DNA of 29,162 bases from an uncultured Mediterraneibacter sp. (GCA_934418295.1 CAKRWZ010000016.1:1-29162); one strand, 5' to 3'. Shown: positions 16,093 to 24,836, counted from the stretch's first letter. A program made the numbers and translations. The notes: a model not told the origin generated them from the sequence alone.

Positions 16093-17466
16093 TCAGCCAA
16101 CCCACCTACAGAACCGACCACCGGCCGCTTCCTTTGTGCGGCTGATCATCCAAAAAGCGATCAGACAGATCACCGTAGACAGCACGGAGCCGGCCGCTGT
16201 GGCCAGACCCATGGGAAGCAGTGTTTGCGGAAAATATTTTGATGCCAGATAAACGCCCGGCACACGCACCAAGGAAACAGACAAAATATTATGCAAAAAG
16301 GAGAGTCCGGATTTTCCGCAGGCGCAGAAGTATCCACTGAAACTGAAGTGGATCCCCGCAAACAGACAATCCAAAATGTAGCCTTTCAGGTACTCGCCCC
16401 CTGCCAGCGCAACGGTGGTATCCGTCGTAAAAAGCCCGACAACAGAAGCCGCTACAAACTGGACCAGGATCGTGACCACAAGGCCGAATCCGACGGCGAT
16501 CCCCACTGCATAGCGCAGCGTCTGTATCGCCCGTTTCGGTTTCCCTGCCCCGATGTTTTGCGCGCCCAGAGCCGATACTGTAGAAAGCATGGAAGACGGC
16601 ACCAGGAAAATAAAGCTGATGATCTTCTCCACGATCCCCACCGCTGCAGCATCCGTCAGTCCTCTCTGGTTAGCGATCACCGTGATGATGATAAACGCCA
16701 CCTGGATCAACCCGTCCTGCAATGCCACCGGCACTCCGATCTTCAGGATCTCGCCCATCACTGCCCCCTGAGGTTTGAAGCTTTCCTTTTCTAAGGCGAT
16801 CCCGCTTTTCTGCCGGAGCACCACCGTCAAAGAGATCACTACGCTGACCGCCTGGGACAAAGTTGTTCCCAAGGCCGCTCCCATTGGGCCCATTTTCAAG
16901 GCTCCCATGAACAGATAGTCCAGTCCGATATTTACCACACATGCCACTGCGATAAAATACATCGGGCTTTTGGAATCCCCCATACCCCGGAAGATAGAGC
17001 TGATCAGATTATAGGCCGTGATAAAAGGAATCCCCAGAAAACATACCGTCAGATAACGGACGGTTCCCTCCACCGCCTCTGCCGGCGTGGAGATCACCTG
17101 TACGATGGGATGCACCAGCACCAGAAGCAGCACCGTCAAGATTACTGACAATCCCATAAACAGGGTAACAGAATTTCCGATACAAAGCCCTGCTTTTTTT
17201 CGTTTTCCGCCGCCGACCGCCTGTCCGATGGTCACCGTCGCTCCCATGGCAAGCCCCACCAGCATGACCGTCAGCATATGCATTACCTGGCTTCCTACCG
17301 ATACCGCCGTGGTGGCCGCCACTCCTTCAAACTGGCCGACGATGAACAAGTCTGCCATTCCGTATAAGGTCTGTAAAAAATAAGACAGCAAATAGGGCAG
17401 CGAAAAATATACGACATTTTTCAGCACGCTTCCCGTAGTAAGATTCTTCTCCATTTCATTTCTCAT
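16093..17466 (-). CDS. MATE-family efflux transporter
   Basis: 457 residues with about twelve membrane helices in two homologous halves, the length and pattern of the NorM/DinF-type multidrug and toxin extrusion family, driven by Na+ or H+. Family features include LPYLLSYFLQTLYGMADLF at the start of the first half and LGAQNIGAGKPKRA in the second. Two starts are possible: ATG at 17466 or ATG at 17454 (MEKNLTTG). The upstream GGAAAAGGG serves either poorly, so the start is uncertain by four residues. The gene is a single leftward unit. Its upstream region carries an 8-9-8 inverted repeat next to a -10 box. The substrate is unknown. Confidence 0.92.
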   Translation of the reverse strand: MRNEMEKNLTTGSVLKNVVYFSLPYLLSYFLQTLYGMADLFIVGQFEGVAATTAVSVGSQVMHMLTVMLVGLAMGATVTIGQAVGGGKRKKAGLCIGNSVTLFMGLSVILTVLLLVLVHPIVQVISTPAEAVEGTVRYLTVCFLGIPFITAYNLISSIFRGMGDSKSPMYFIAVACVVNIGLDYLFMGALKMGPMGAALGTTLSQAVSVVISLTVVLRQKSGIALEKESFKPQGAVMGEILKIGVPVALQDGLIQVAFIIITVIANQRGLTDAAAVGIVEKIISFIFLVPSSMLSTVSALGAQNIGAGKPKRAIQTLRYAVGIAVGFGLVVTILVQFVAASVVGLFTTDTTVALAGGEYLKGYILDCLFAGIHFSFSGYFCACGKSGLSFLHNILSVSLVRVPGVYLASKYFPQTLLPMGLATAAGSVLSTVICLIAFWMISRTKEAAGGRFCRWVG

Positions 17467-17485
17467 CCCTTTTCCAAATTCCTGT

Positions 17486-17517
17486 CTATTATAAACTCTA
17501 TATCCATTGTAGAGTTT
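17486..17517 (-). promoter_or_regulatory. MATE promoter with MerR-type dyad
   Basis: AAACTCTA (17493-17500) and TAGAGTTT (17510-17517) form a perfect 8-base inverted repeat with a 9-base centre. On the minus strand it runs directly into TATAAT. ACTCTA/TAGAGT half-sites beside a -10 box are typical of MerR-family regulators. Confidence 0.5.
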
Positions 17518-17633
17518 AGCGGATTTTTAGAAATTCTGCAACCCGGACCATTTTGTCATATTTTTCTTATCGTCATACATTAAGCAGGCAATCGTCAAGG
17601 TCTCTGGCAGTCTCGGACGTTGACTTGTCACCA

Positions 17634-17692
17634 TACGACAAAACCGGCGCATTTCAAAGGAAAATGCACCGGCCTTGCTCCGTTTGTCGTTT
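17634..17692 (-). terminator. Terminator at the end of the nucleoside cluster
   Basis: CCGGCGCATTT (17644-17654) pairs with AAATGCACCGG (17662-17672) with one mismatch. A second flanking ACGACAAA/TTTGTCGT pair encloses it. On the minus strand the stem is followed by TTTTG. It lies about 60-90 bases after the mtnA-like stop. The remaining gap 17518-17633 shows nothing I can name. Confidence 0.75.
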
Positions 17693-17733
17693 ATTCATCT
17701 TATAGAAACTGTCTGTTTCTCAGCATGTCTGCA

Positions 17734-18816
17734 TTATTTCTTTCCGATCTCCCGGAACAGTTTCTCCAGGTTCTCTTTGTATGGCGCCCGGATGATTCCG
17801 TGCTCGGTCACGATTCCCGCGATCAGCTCATGATCCGTCACGTCAAATGCCGGATTGTAGCATTTTACTTCCGGAAGAGAGCTTGGCTCTTTAAAGAACT
17901 GGGTTTTGATCTCTTCAGAATCTCTCAGCTCGATCTTGATATCATCGCCTGTCGGGCAGTTCATATCGATGGTGGATGTCGGTCCCAAAACATAGAACGG
18001 GATTCCGTAATGTTTTGCCAGGATCGCTACTGCGCTGGTTCCGATCTTGTTTGCTGCATCTCCGTTGGCAGCCACTCTGTCGCAACCCACGAAGCACATA
18101 TCTACCCAGCCGTTTTTCATGACCAGGCTGGCCATGTTGTCGCAAATCAACGTCACGTCGATGCCGCCTTTCTGCAGCTCGTATGCCGTCAGTCTTGCTC
18201 CCTGGAGCAGCGGACGTGTCTCATCTGCAAACACATGGAAATTGATTCCTTTTTCTTTTCCCAAAAACAGTGGGCCGAGAGCCGTTCCGTATCTGGAGGT
18301 TGCCAGCGGACCTGCATTGCAGTGTGTCAATACTCCGCAGCCTTCTTTCAGAAGTGTCACACCATATTCAGAGATCGCTTTGCACATTTCCATGTCTTCC
18401 TGGTGAATCGCTTTACTTTCTTTCAGAAGAAGCTTCTTGATCTCCGCTACCGGCTTATCCATATTGTCCTGAACCACTTTTTCCATCCGGTTCAGTGCCC
18501 AGCTCAGGTTTACCGCCGTCGGTCTGGAAGAGTTCAGGTATTCTTTCTGTCTGTGGAACTCTTTATAAAATGCATTCTGATCTTCTGTTTCGATCTGATT
18601 GGCCAATACATAAATGCCGTAGCCTGCACAGATTCCGATGGCCGGTGCCCCTCTTACTTTCAATTTCAGGATCGCATCATACAGATCTTCCTCATTGTCC
18701 AGAACCAGGTATTCTTCCCGGTTTGGCAGCTGTGTCTGGTCTATGATGATGACTTTTGTCTCATCCTCGTTCAAGCTTACATTCTTGACACAAGTTACCT
18801 CTTTTAATGATTCCAT
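17734..18816 (-). CDS. mtnA: MtnA-family (deoxy)ribose-1-phosphate isomerase
   Basis: 360 residues of the MtnA/eIF2B-like family, aldose-1-phosphate to ketose-1-phosphate isomerases. MtnA acts on methylthioribose-1-phosphate; relatives act on 5-deoxyribose-1-phosphate or ribose-1,5-bisphosphate. The signatures are intact: RGAPAIG (55-61), catalytic cysteine C166 in HCNAGPLAT, and catalytic aspartate D246 in GCDRVAANGDAANKIGT. I chose the ATG at 18816 with GGAAAGG about ten bases upstream. A TTG 11 codons earlier is in frame but lacks family sequence. No methionine-salvage partners (mtnB, mtnC, mtnD, mtnK) are visible. Instead it is the last gene of a nucleoside import and phosphorolysis cluster with a class II aldolase, so a pentose-1-phosphate or 5-deoxypentose-1-phosphate is the likely substrate. 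Confidence 0.9.
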   Translation of the reverse strand: MESLKEVTCVKNVSLNEDETKVIIIDQTQLPNREEYLVLDNEEDLYDAILKLKVRGAPAIGICAGYGIYVLANQIETEDQNAFYKEFHRQKEYLNSSRPTAVNLSWALNRMEKVVQDNMDKPVAEIKKLLLKESKAIHQEDMEMCKAISEYGVTLLKEGCGVLTHCNAGPLATSRYGTALGPLFLGKEKGINFHVFADETRPLLQGARLTAYELQKGGIDVTLICDNMASLVMKNGWVDMCFVGCDRVAANGDAANKIGTSAVAILAKHYGIPFYVLGPTSTIDMNCPTGDDIKIELRDSEEIKTQFFKEPSSLPEVKCYNPAFDVTDHELIAGIVTEHGIIRAPYKENLEKLFREIGKK

Positions 18817-18867
18817 ACTATCTTGTACCTTTCCAGTTTTTGTATTCAATATTTTGTATTTTTGATT

Positions 18868-19356
18868 TTATACTTCGCACCGCTCCCGGATCTTATCTGC
18901 CACTTCCGGATACTGTTTACACAACTCTTCACAATTTCCGTGCTGATATTCTTCCTGTCTGTAGGCCGGTGCCATGGTGGTTCCGACCAGGCAGTAAGTT
19001 CCGCCTTGTCTTACCCGTGATCCCTGCCATACGCCTCCAGGCACGACGATCTGCGGACGCTCCCCCGCCTCCAGGTCCGTTCCCAGGATCTGGCATTTTG
19101 CCTTCCCGTCCGGATACAGCAGAAGCAGCTCCAGGCCGTCTCCCATATAGTAGTGGTAGACCTCATCGGATTCCAGCTTATGCATATGAGAAAACATCAC
19201 ATCATCTAAAAGATAATAAATCGCACTGCTGATCTTCTGCCCCTGCTCATTTTCTGCGCCTTCATACACACAGCGGTACAAACCGCCCTCTCCCGGCAGC
19301 GGCTCCAGTTTCAACGCTTCTGCAATTTGATTGATTTTATCACTGCTTTTTGTCAT
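18868..19356 (-). CDS. Cupin, DUF985 family
   Basis: 162 residues. The protein matches the single-domain DUF985 (cupin_5) pattern: EGGLYRCVYEG near the start, SAIYYLLDD, FSHMHKLESDEVYHYYMGD with the candidate metal or ligand residues (H57, H59, E64, H68), then PQIVVPGGVWQGSR and LVGTTMAPAY. The family resembles sugar-phosphate epimerases in fold, and its function is not established. GAGGAAAACA precedes the ATG. It sits between the oxidoreductase and the isomerase in one leftward run with gaps of about 50 bases, so it is probably an enzyme or mutarotase of the same sugar route. That role is inferred. Confidence 0.85.
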   Translation of the reverse strand: MTKSSDKINQIAEALKLEPLPGEGGLYRCVYEGAENEQGQKISSAIYYLLDDVMFSHMHKLESDEVYHYYMGDGLELLLLYPDGKAKCQILGTDLEAGERPQIVVPGGVWQGSRVRQGGTYCLVGTTMAPAYRQEEYQHGNCEELCKQYPEVADKIRERCEV

Positions 19357-19401
19357 TGTTTTCCTCTTTCCCCGTTGATCCTCTGGTCGGCTCGTCGTCT
19401 T

Positions 19402-20481
19402 TTACTCTATCGTTACCCACTTTTCTCCGTTATCTGCACTCTCCAGCAGGGCGTTGCAGATCTTTACGATCTCCATTCCCTCTGTAAAGGTCGGATATAC
19501 CGGATTTTCTGACGGTTTTCCTGCTTTTACATCCTTGTAAAATTCATTGACCAGGCTGCGGAAGGTATCCATAAAGCCATTGCCGAATGCGAAGATCTCT
19601 GTGTTGACACCCTGATCCTTCTTTGCGGTGTGCAGCAGATTGTTGTCTTCCGAATTCCACCAGACATTTTCATAATCTCCGGTCACTTCCAGGTTGATGC
19701 GGTTAACTCTTCCCTGAGAGATCTCCGAAAGAAGCACCGTTCCGATGGCACCATTGTCAAACTTCAGGTTGATGGCTGCTGCCATCTCAGAATTTACTTT
19801 TCTCTTTTCCGTTCTTCTTCCGTTGTCGGAATCCGGATACATCACATTATTTTCCACATACCGCTCCGGATAAAAACGTCCGAAGTTTGCAGAAACAGCC
19901 GTTACTTTTCTGCCGGAAATATACTGGGCGATATCCATCCAGTGTGTTCCGATCTCCGTTACTGCATACATTTTACCGGCCAGGACTTCGTTGTATCTCC
20001 AGTCGATGGGCGCCGGAAATGCTGCAAACTGCTGTAAATAATTCCCGTGGATCAGGTTGACTCTTCCGAAGTTTTCAGAAGCGACCACCTGTCTTGCCTT
20101 CTGGCACGCCATATGGAAACGCACGTTAAAGTTGATGGCGCACACAACGCCGGATTCCCTGGCTTTCTGTGCCAAGATCTCTGCCTGCCGGTTGTCAAAG
20201 CACAACGGCTTTTCGCAAAGCACATTTTTTCCGTGCTCCAGAAGTTTAGATACCATTTCGAAATGCAGATTCGGAGGCGTACATACGTGTACAGTCGTGA
20301 TCTCGTCTGCGAACAGCAGCGCTTCATCTGTACCGTACTTCTCTATGCCAAAGGTTTCTGCAAATTCTTTTGCTTTTGCTTCATCTACATCTACAACTGC
20401 CGCAATCTCCACACCGCTTGCTTTCAAAGCTTCCGCATGGGTGTGGGCGATATTGCCGGCTCCCCATATACCTGTTTTCAT
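19402..20481 (-). CDS. Gfo/Idh/MocA-family NAD(P)-dependent oxidoreductase
   Basis: 359 residues. An N-terminal Rossmann domain (about 1-120) has the dinucleotide motif GAGNIAHTHAEAL (7-19), and the catalytic EKP (90-92) is intact. The C-terminal alpha/beta domain holds EIGTHWMDIAQY with the conserved H180. The family oxidises or reduces sugars, inositols and related polyols. Substrate cannot be read from the sequence. It lies 19 bases after the nucleoside phosphorylase with a strong GGAGG before the ATG, so it belongs to the nucleoside operon. It may act on the nucleoside sugar or on the aldolase products. Confidence 0.92.
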   Translation of the reverse strand: MKTGIWGAGNIAHTHAEALKASGVEIAAVVDVDEAKAKEFAETFGIEKYGTDEALLFADEITTVHVCTPPNLHFEMVSKLLEHGKNVLCEKPLCFDNRQAEILAQKARESGVVCAINFNVRFHMACQKARQVVASENFGRVNLIHGNYLQQFAAFPAPIDWRYNEVLAGKMYAVTEIGTHWMDIAQYISGRKVTAVSANFGRFYPERYVENNVMYPDSDNGRRTEKRKVNSEMAAAINLKFDNGAIGTVLLSEISQGRVNRINLEVTGDYENVWWNSEDNNLLHTAKKDQGVNTEIFAFGNGFMDTFRSLVNEFYKDVKAGKPSENPVYPTFTEGMEIVKICNALLESADNGEKWVTIE

Positions 20482-20500
20482 CTTTCTGCCTCCAGTCTCG

Positions 20501-21235
20501 TCAGACTTCTACTTTGATGATACTTTCCAGGGCAATGGTGATCTCATCTTCCACTGCCTGTGCCATTTTATCCGGATAGTGGTCGAACTCTTCCGAGCCT
20601 ACAAACTCGAAGCACGGACCGTCGGCCGCGATGATACATCCTGCTTTGATGCCTCTTACAGATGCGATGGTAAACAGAACGGAGGCCTCATTTTCCATAG
20701 CCAGGACGCCTGCTTTTGCCAGGGTACGGTTGTTGGTCGGAAGAACTCCGGAGTAGAGAAGTCCGGATGTAGTGATGATACCGCTGTAAGTACCCGGATG
20801 GATCTCTTCTGCCGCTTTCTGCATTGCAAATACCACGTCCATGGCAGCCACTGCCGGGTAAGAAACCGGTACAAACTGCGGTGTGATACCGTCTTCACGG
20901 CAAGCTGCCGTCGCGATGATCAGGGAAGCCGCCGGCATATCTGTCTGCAATGTTCCGCAGGTTCCCACACGGATGATGACCTTTGCTCCGCCCAGGATCA
21001 GTCCTTCAAAGCTTACGGAAGCGCCGTTTCCGCCCACGCCGTGGGAAGAAACCGTTACCGGAACACCCTTATAAGTTCCGTTGTAGGTCCAATACTCTCT
21101 GCTCTTTGCAACCACCTCTACATTTTCCAGGCGGCCTGCGATCTTCTCTGCACGGTTCGGATCTCCGCACACTACGACTCTTTCTGCAATTTTATTGTAA
21201 GGAATATCTATGATCGGTACGATTTTTTCTTTCAT
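20501..21235 (-). CDS. Nucleoside phosphorylase (PNP/UDP family)
   Basis: 244 residues of the NP-I fold, which splits a nucleoside with phosphate into a base and pentose-1-phosphate. Visible motifs are VVCGDPNRAEKI (phosphate loop), SSHGVGGNGASV, IRVGTCGTLQTD (phosphate-binding Arg at 89), and D205 in AADG at the usual catalytic acid position. The sugar-site motif, normally EME, reads ENE at 181-183. Length fits uridine phosphorylase and DeoD-type hexameric enzymes. AAGGAG stands seven bases before the ATG. It follows the permeases and precedes the oxidoreductase. The base specificity (purine, uridine or 5'-deoxyadenosine type) is not clear. Confidence 0.92.
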   Translation of the reverse strand: MKEKIVPIIDIPYNKIAERVVVCGDPNRAEKIAGRLENVEVVAKSREYWTYNGTYKGVPVTVSSHGVGGNGASVSFEGLILGGAKVIIRVGTCGTLQTDMPAASLIIATAACREDGITPQFVPVSYPAVAAMDVVFAMQKAAEEIHPGTYSGIITTSGLLYSGVLPTNNRTLAKAGVLAMENEASVLFTIASVRGIKAGCIIAADGPCFEFVGSEEFDHYPDKMAQAVEDEITIALESIIKVEV

Positions 21236-21271
21236 GCTTCTGCTCCTTCTATTGATTTTGGCTATTGCTTT

Positions 21272-22204
21272 TTAAGCTGCTGCTACTTTCTTTCTGTCAC
21301 GGATCTTCTTGCAGGAATAGATCACCAGTACAATGATCGTCACAATGTACGGGATCGTGCTGACAAGCTCTGTCGGAACACCCATGTTCTGGATCGTCGG
21401 ATTGACTGCCAGGGCTTCCGCTGCTCCAAACAGCAGGCACACCAGCATGGTCGGCACCGGTCTGTTGGCACCCAGAGATGCTGCTGCAATGGCGATGAAA
21501 CCACGTCCTGCAACCATATCTTTTACGAAGTAGGAAACGTATCCCATAGACATGTACGCACCGCCCATGGCTGCCAAAGCTCCGCTGAAGCCAAGCGCTG
21601 CATACTGCACTCTGGACACATGGATTCCCACAGATTCCAAAGCCTCCGGACTTTCTCCGCATCCACGGATGTGCAGTCCCAGAGGAGTCTTATACAAAAA
21701 GATGCTGATGGCGATGACCAAAAGCACTGCCACATAAGTCAAAATATTATGCCCGGAAATGATCGCTCCCAGCACCGGGATCTTGTCGATCAGCGGGATC
21801 TTAACGGACGGCAATACCCCGCTTACCAGAGAGGAAGAAATTCCTTTTTCTCCCACTGCCAGGTACAGCAGAAATACGGTCAGACCGGATGCTGTCAGAT
21901 TGTATGCGATACCGGTGATGATCGCATCCGTTTTCAGCTTGGTGATCAAAAAGCACATCAAAAGCCCCAGGCCGGTTCCCACCAGCATGGCAGCCAAAAG
22001 CCCGATCCAGGCATTTCCGCCGAAAAAGGCGCTGGAAAGAACTCCTGTCAATGCACAGGTCAACATCATTCCCTCTATTCCGATATTGGACACCCCGCTC
22101 AGCTCTGACATCAGAGAAGACAGTGAACCATAAAGAAGAGGGGTCGTTACACGTATGATAGAAAACAGAAAAGCAGTTGAAGTAATTACTTTTAATACGT
22201 CCAT
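21272..22204 (-). CDS. Nucleoside ABC transporter permease 2 (NupQ-like)
   Basis: 310 residues with about nine membrane helices, of the BPD_transp_2 family. It begins MDVLKVI and soon shows TTPLLYGSLSSLMSELSGVSNIGIEGMML, which is typical of the shorter permease in NupNOPQ/YufPQ-type systems. The cytoplasmic loop that meets the ATPase contains LHIRGCGESPEALESVGI. AAAGGAG is 14 bases from the ATG, a little far. It starts ten bases after the stop of permease 1. Confidence 0.93.
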   Translation of the reverse strand: MDVLKVITSTAFLFSIIRVTTPLLYGSLSSLMSELSGVSNIGIEGMMLTCALTGVLSSAFFGGNAWIGLLAAMLVGTGLGLLMCFLITKLKTDAIITGIAYNLTASGLTVFLLYLAVGEKGISSSLVSGVLPSVKIPLIDKIPVLGAIISGHNILTYVAVLLVIAISIFLYKTPLGLHIRGCGESPEALESVGIHVSRVQYAALGFSGALAAMGGAYMSMGYVSYFVKDMVAGRGFIAIAAASLGANRPVPTMLVCLLFGAAEALAVNPTIQNMGVPTELVSTIPYIVTIIVLVIYSCKKIRDRKKVAAA

Positions 22205-22213
22205 CTCTTATCT

Positions 22214-23278
22214 TCACGCTCCTTTCGTTTCTTTTACGATCTTGACTGTCATTTTTTTCTTGTATTTTGCCAGGAAACCTGCTGCAGAGATCAGAATAAT
22301 AATGACACCTTGTATAATGGAAACCACTTCGTTCTGTACATCGGTATTACGGCTCATGATATCGGATCCGATCCGCAGATAAGCCAGTAAGAATGCGCCC
22401 ACCGGCACAAACTTCGGATTCAGTCTCGCCACGATCGCCACGACCAGTCCGTCCCAGCCATATCCGGAACGCCATTCCCAGTTCATTCTCTGGTTGGATC
22501 CCAACATGTAGGCAGCTCCGCCCAGACCTGCCAGCGCACCGCCGATGATCTGGGAAAGCAGGATCGTCGAGGTCACACCGATTCCGGAATATTTTGCAAA
22601 TCGTTTGTTTTCTCCGCACATCCGGATCGCGTATCCCCATCTGGTGTGATACAAGAATATGTATGCTACGACCAGAAGTACAATGGCGATGACCAAACCA
22701 AAATGGATTCCCTTTGAAAAGCGGATCAGTTTTGCAGTTTCCTTAAACCGAAGGGAAACCACATGTGTACTTTTCGCATCTTTCATATACGTTTTCAGCA
22801 GGTAATCTCCCACGAAAAATACGATGTAATTCAGCATCAAAGAAGATACGATCTCATTCGCTTCAAATTTCAGTTTCAGTATCGCAGGGATAAACGCTAC
22901 CAGAGAGCCTGCGATGGCTCCGATCAACAGAGCGGTCACTGCATGGATCCCTGCTCCCATGCTCATCAATGTAGCTACCAATGCAGAACAAAGACCTCCC
23001 GCATAGAACATTCCTTCCACCGCCAGGTTGTATACCTTGGTCTGCAAGATAAAGGTAACTGCCAGCCCGGTAAATAAAAGCGGGGTCATCAGCTCGATAA
23101 TGCTTGCCAGATATCTCGTCGAAGTAAACGGTGCAACAAAAAACATATACATTGCATTCACCGGCTCTTTACTTACCAGAAAGATCACCGCAACGGCACA
23201 TATAACAGCAACCAAAATCGCCAGGAGTGTTCTCAAAAGCTCTACTTTTTTCATTTCTTTTACTTTTTTACTCTTCAA
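22214..23278 (-). CDS. Nucleoside ABC transporter permease 1 (NupP-like), TTG start
   Basis: 354 residues with about eight to ten membrane helices, of the BPD_transp_2 family and the longer partner of the NupPQ pair. The ATPase-contact loop reads YAIRMCGENKRFAKYSGI. I chose a TTG start at 23278: AAGGAGG lies seven bases upstream, and it overlaps the ATPase gene by 11 bases in another frame. The first ATG, eight codons later at 23254, has only a poor ribosome binding site. The overlap suggests coupled translation with the ATPase. Confidence 0.9.
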   Translation of the reverse strand: MKSKKVKEMKKVELLRTLLAILVAVICAVAVIFLVSKEPVNAMYMFFVAPFTSTRYLASIIELMTPLLFTGLAVTFILQTKVYNLAVEGMFYAGGLCSALVATLMSMGAGIHAVTALLIGAIAGSLVAFIPAILKLKFEANEIVSSLMLNYIVFFVGDYLLKTYMKDAKSTHVVSLRFKETAKLIRFSKGIHFGLVIAIVLLVVAYIFLYHTRWGYAIRMCGENKRFAKYSGIGVTSTILLSQIIGGALAGLGGAAYMLGSNQRMNWEWRSGYGWDGLVVAIVARLNPKFVPVGAFLLAYLRIGSDIMSRNTDVQNEVVSIIQGVIIILISAAGFLAKYKKKMTVKIVKETKGA

Positions 23279-24836
23279 AGCAAGCCCTCCTTATCTCGTC
23301 CTCTGACTGCTGTTTTACGCCCAGCATGTAGTATCCCAGTTCTTCCTCGCTCAGCTTCTTCGCCTCCGGGAAGTAACCGGCCACCTTGCCCTGATACATG
23401 ACAAGAATGCTGTCCGCAAGCTCCAGGATCTCATTCAGGTCTGCAGACACCAGAAGTACCGCACATCCCTCATCCCGGATTTCTACGATTTTTTTGTGTA
23501 TAAATTCAATGGCGCCTACGTCTACACCGCGGGTCGGCTGATCCGCGATCAACACAGACGGTTTTGTGGAAAATTCTCTTGCTACGACAACCTTCTGCAT
23601 ATTTCCGCCGGAAAGCATTCCGATCTTATCCTGCAGACTGTCACAGCGGATATCATAATCCTCCTGACATTTTTCCACCCAGCTGTTGATTTTTTTGCGG
23701 TCCATGAACGGTCCTTTATTTACCTGGGCCGTATCATAGATACTGGAGATCAGATTTTCACGAATGGTAACCTCACTGGCCGCACCGTCGGAAGTACGGT
23801 CCTCCGGTATGTAAGACACACCTTTTTTGCGGATGTTCTTTGTAGATTGTCCCAGCACAGAAACTCCGTCGATCTTGATGTCGCTGTTTCCCTTCTGAGC
23901 TGCTTTCATACCGGTAATGATCTGCACCAGCTCTTCCTGGCCGCTGCCTTCCACTCCGGCAATTCCTACGATCTCTCCGGCGCGGACTCCAAAGGAAATA
24001 TCATGCAAAAGCTGTTTTCCTTTTTCATCCTTCAGGCTGATGTTGCTGACGGTAAGCTTCACGCTGCCCGGCTTTGCATCCTTTTTTTCCACATTCAGGA
24101 TGATATCTCTTCCCACCATGAGACGGGAGATCTCTTCCATCGTCAACCCTTCTACCGCATAAGTTCCCACGCTTTTTCCGTGGCGCATGATCGTAATTCT
24201 CTCGCAGATTTGTTTGATCTCATTGAGCTTGTGGGAAATGAAAATGATCGTCAGACCGGATTTTTTCAGTTTCACCAGCTGCTCAAACAGTTCTTCAGTC
24301 TCCTGTGGGGTCAAAACTGCCGTAGGCTCATCCAGGATCAGAAGCTTTACGTCCCGGTACAGAGACTTCAGGATCTCTACTTTCTGTTTCTTACCTACTG
24401 ACAAATCTTTTACTTTCGCTGTCGGATCTACATCAAATCCAAACTTCTCCGAAAGATCTTTTACCGTTTTTACCGCTTCTCTCTGATTCAGCATTCCGTG
24501 CTTTTTCGGCTCCTTGCCAAGCACGATATTTTCCGCAACTGTCAAAGAAGGAATCAGTTTGAAATGCTGATGCACCATTCCGATTCCTTTCCCCAGTGCG
24601 ACGTCCGGAGATCCTATTTTGATCTCCGAACCGTCAAACTCTATGCTGCCTTCATCAGGCTGTTCAATGCCGAATAAAACTTTCATAAGAGTAGACTTTC
24701 CCGCACCGTTTTCACCCATAAGTGCGTGTATCTCGCCTTTTGTTACCGAAAAGTCTACATGAGAATTGGCCAAAACTCCGTTTCCGTATATTTTTGTGAT
24801 ATCCTTCATTCTCAGGATTTCATTGGCTTTCTCCAT
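23268..24836 (-). CDS. Nucleoside ABC transporter ATP-binding protein (NupO-like, two ABC domains)
   Basis: 522 residues with two ATPase domains in tandem, as in sugar/nucleoside importers. Domain 1 has Walker A GENGAGKST (41-49), the signature LSVGKKQ and Walker B LLILDEPTAVLTP. Domain 2 has a degenerate Walker A (GVEGSGQEEL), the signature LSGGNMQK and Walker B VLIADQPTRGVD. This asymmetry is normal for the family. AAGGAG overlaps the stop of the lipoprotein gene upstream. The gene lies 14 bases after that stop. Confidence 0.95.
   Translation of the reverse strand: MEKANEILRMKDITKIYGNGVLANSHVDFSVTKGEIHALMGENGAGKSTLMKVLFGIEQPDEGSIEFDGSEIKIGSPDVALGKGIGMVHQHFKLIPSLTVAENIVLGKEPKKHGMLNQREAVKTVKDLSEKFGFDVDPTAKVKDLSVGKKQKVEILKSLYRDVKLLILDEPTAVLTPQETEELFEQLVKLKKSGLTIIFISHKLNEIKQICERITIMRHGKSVGTYAVEGLTMEEISRLMVGRDIILNVEKKDAKPGSVKLTVSNISLKDEKGKQLLHDISFGVRAGEIVGIAGVEGSGQEELVQIITGMKAAQKGNSDIKIDGVSVLGQSTKNIRKKGVSYIPEDRTSDGAASEVTIRENLISSIYDTAQVNKGPFMDRKKINSWVEKCQEDYDIRCDSLQDKIGMLSGGNMQKVVVAREFSTKPSVLIADQPTRGVDVGAIEFIHKKIVEIRDEGCAVLLVSADLNEILELADSILVMYQGKVAGYFPEAKKLSEEELGYYMLGVKQQSEDEIRRACFEE

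Noticed and set aside
17620..18807. A 395-codon plus-strand frame opposite the mtnA-like gene
   Set aside because: It mirrors a gene with intact catalytic motifs. Its composition is typical of an antisense shadow.
17734..18816. Standard methionine-salvage locus
   Set aside because: mtnA-family is the only salvage-type gene; no mtnB, mtnC, mtnD or mtnK is visible, so the usual pathway is not supported here.
20057..22108. A 683-codon open frame on the plus strand, opposite the oxidoreductase, phosphorylase and permease genes
   Set aside because: It is antisense to three well-supported genes. Its product is rich in Cys, His and Ser with no domain pattern, and it has no convincing ribosome binding site.
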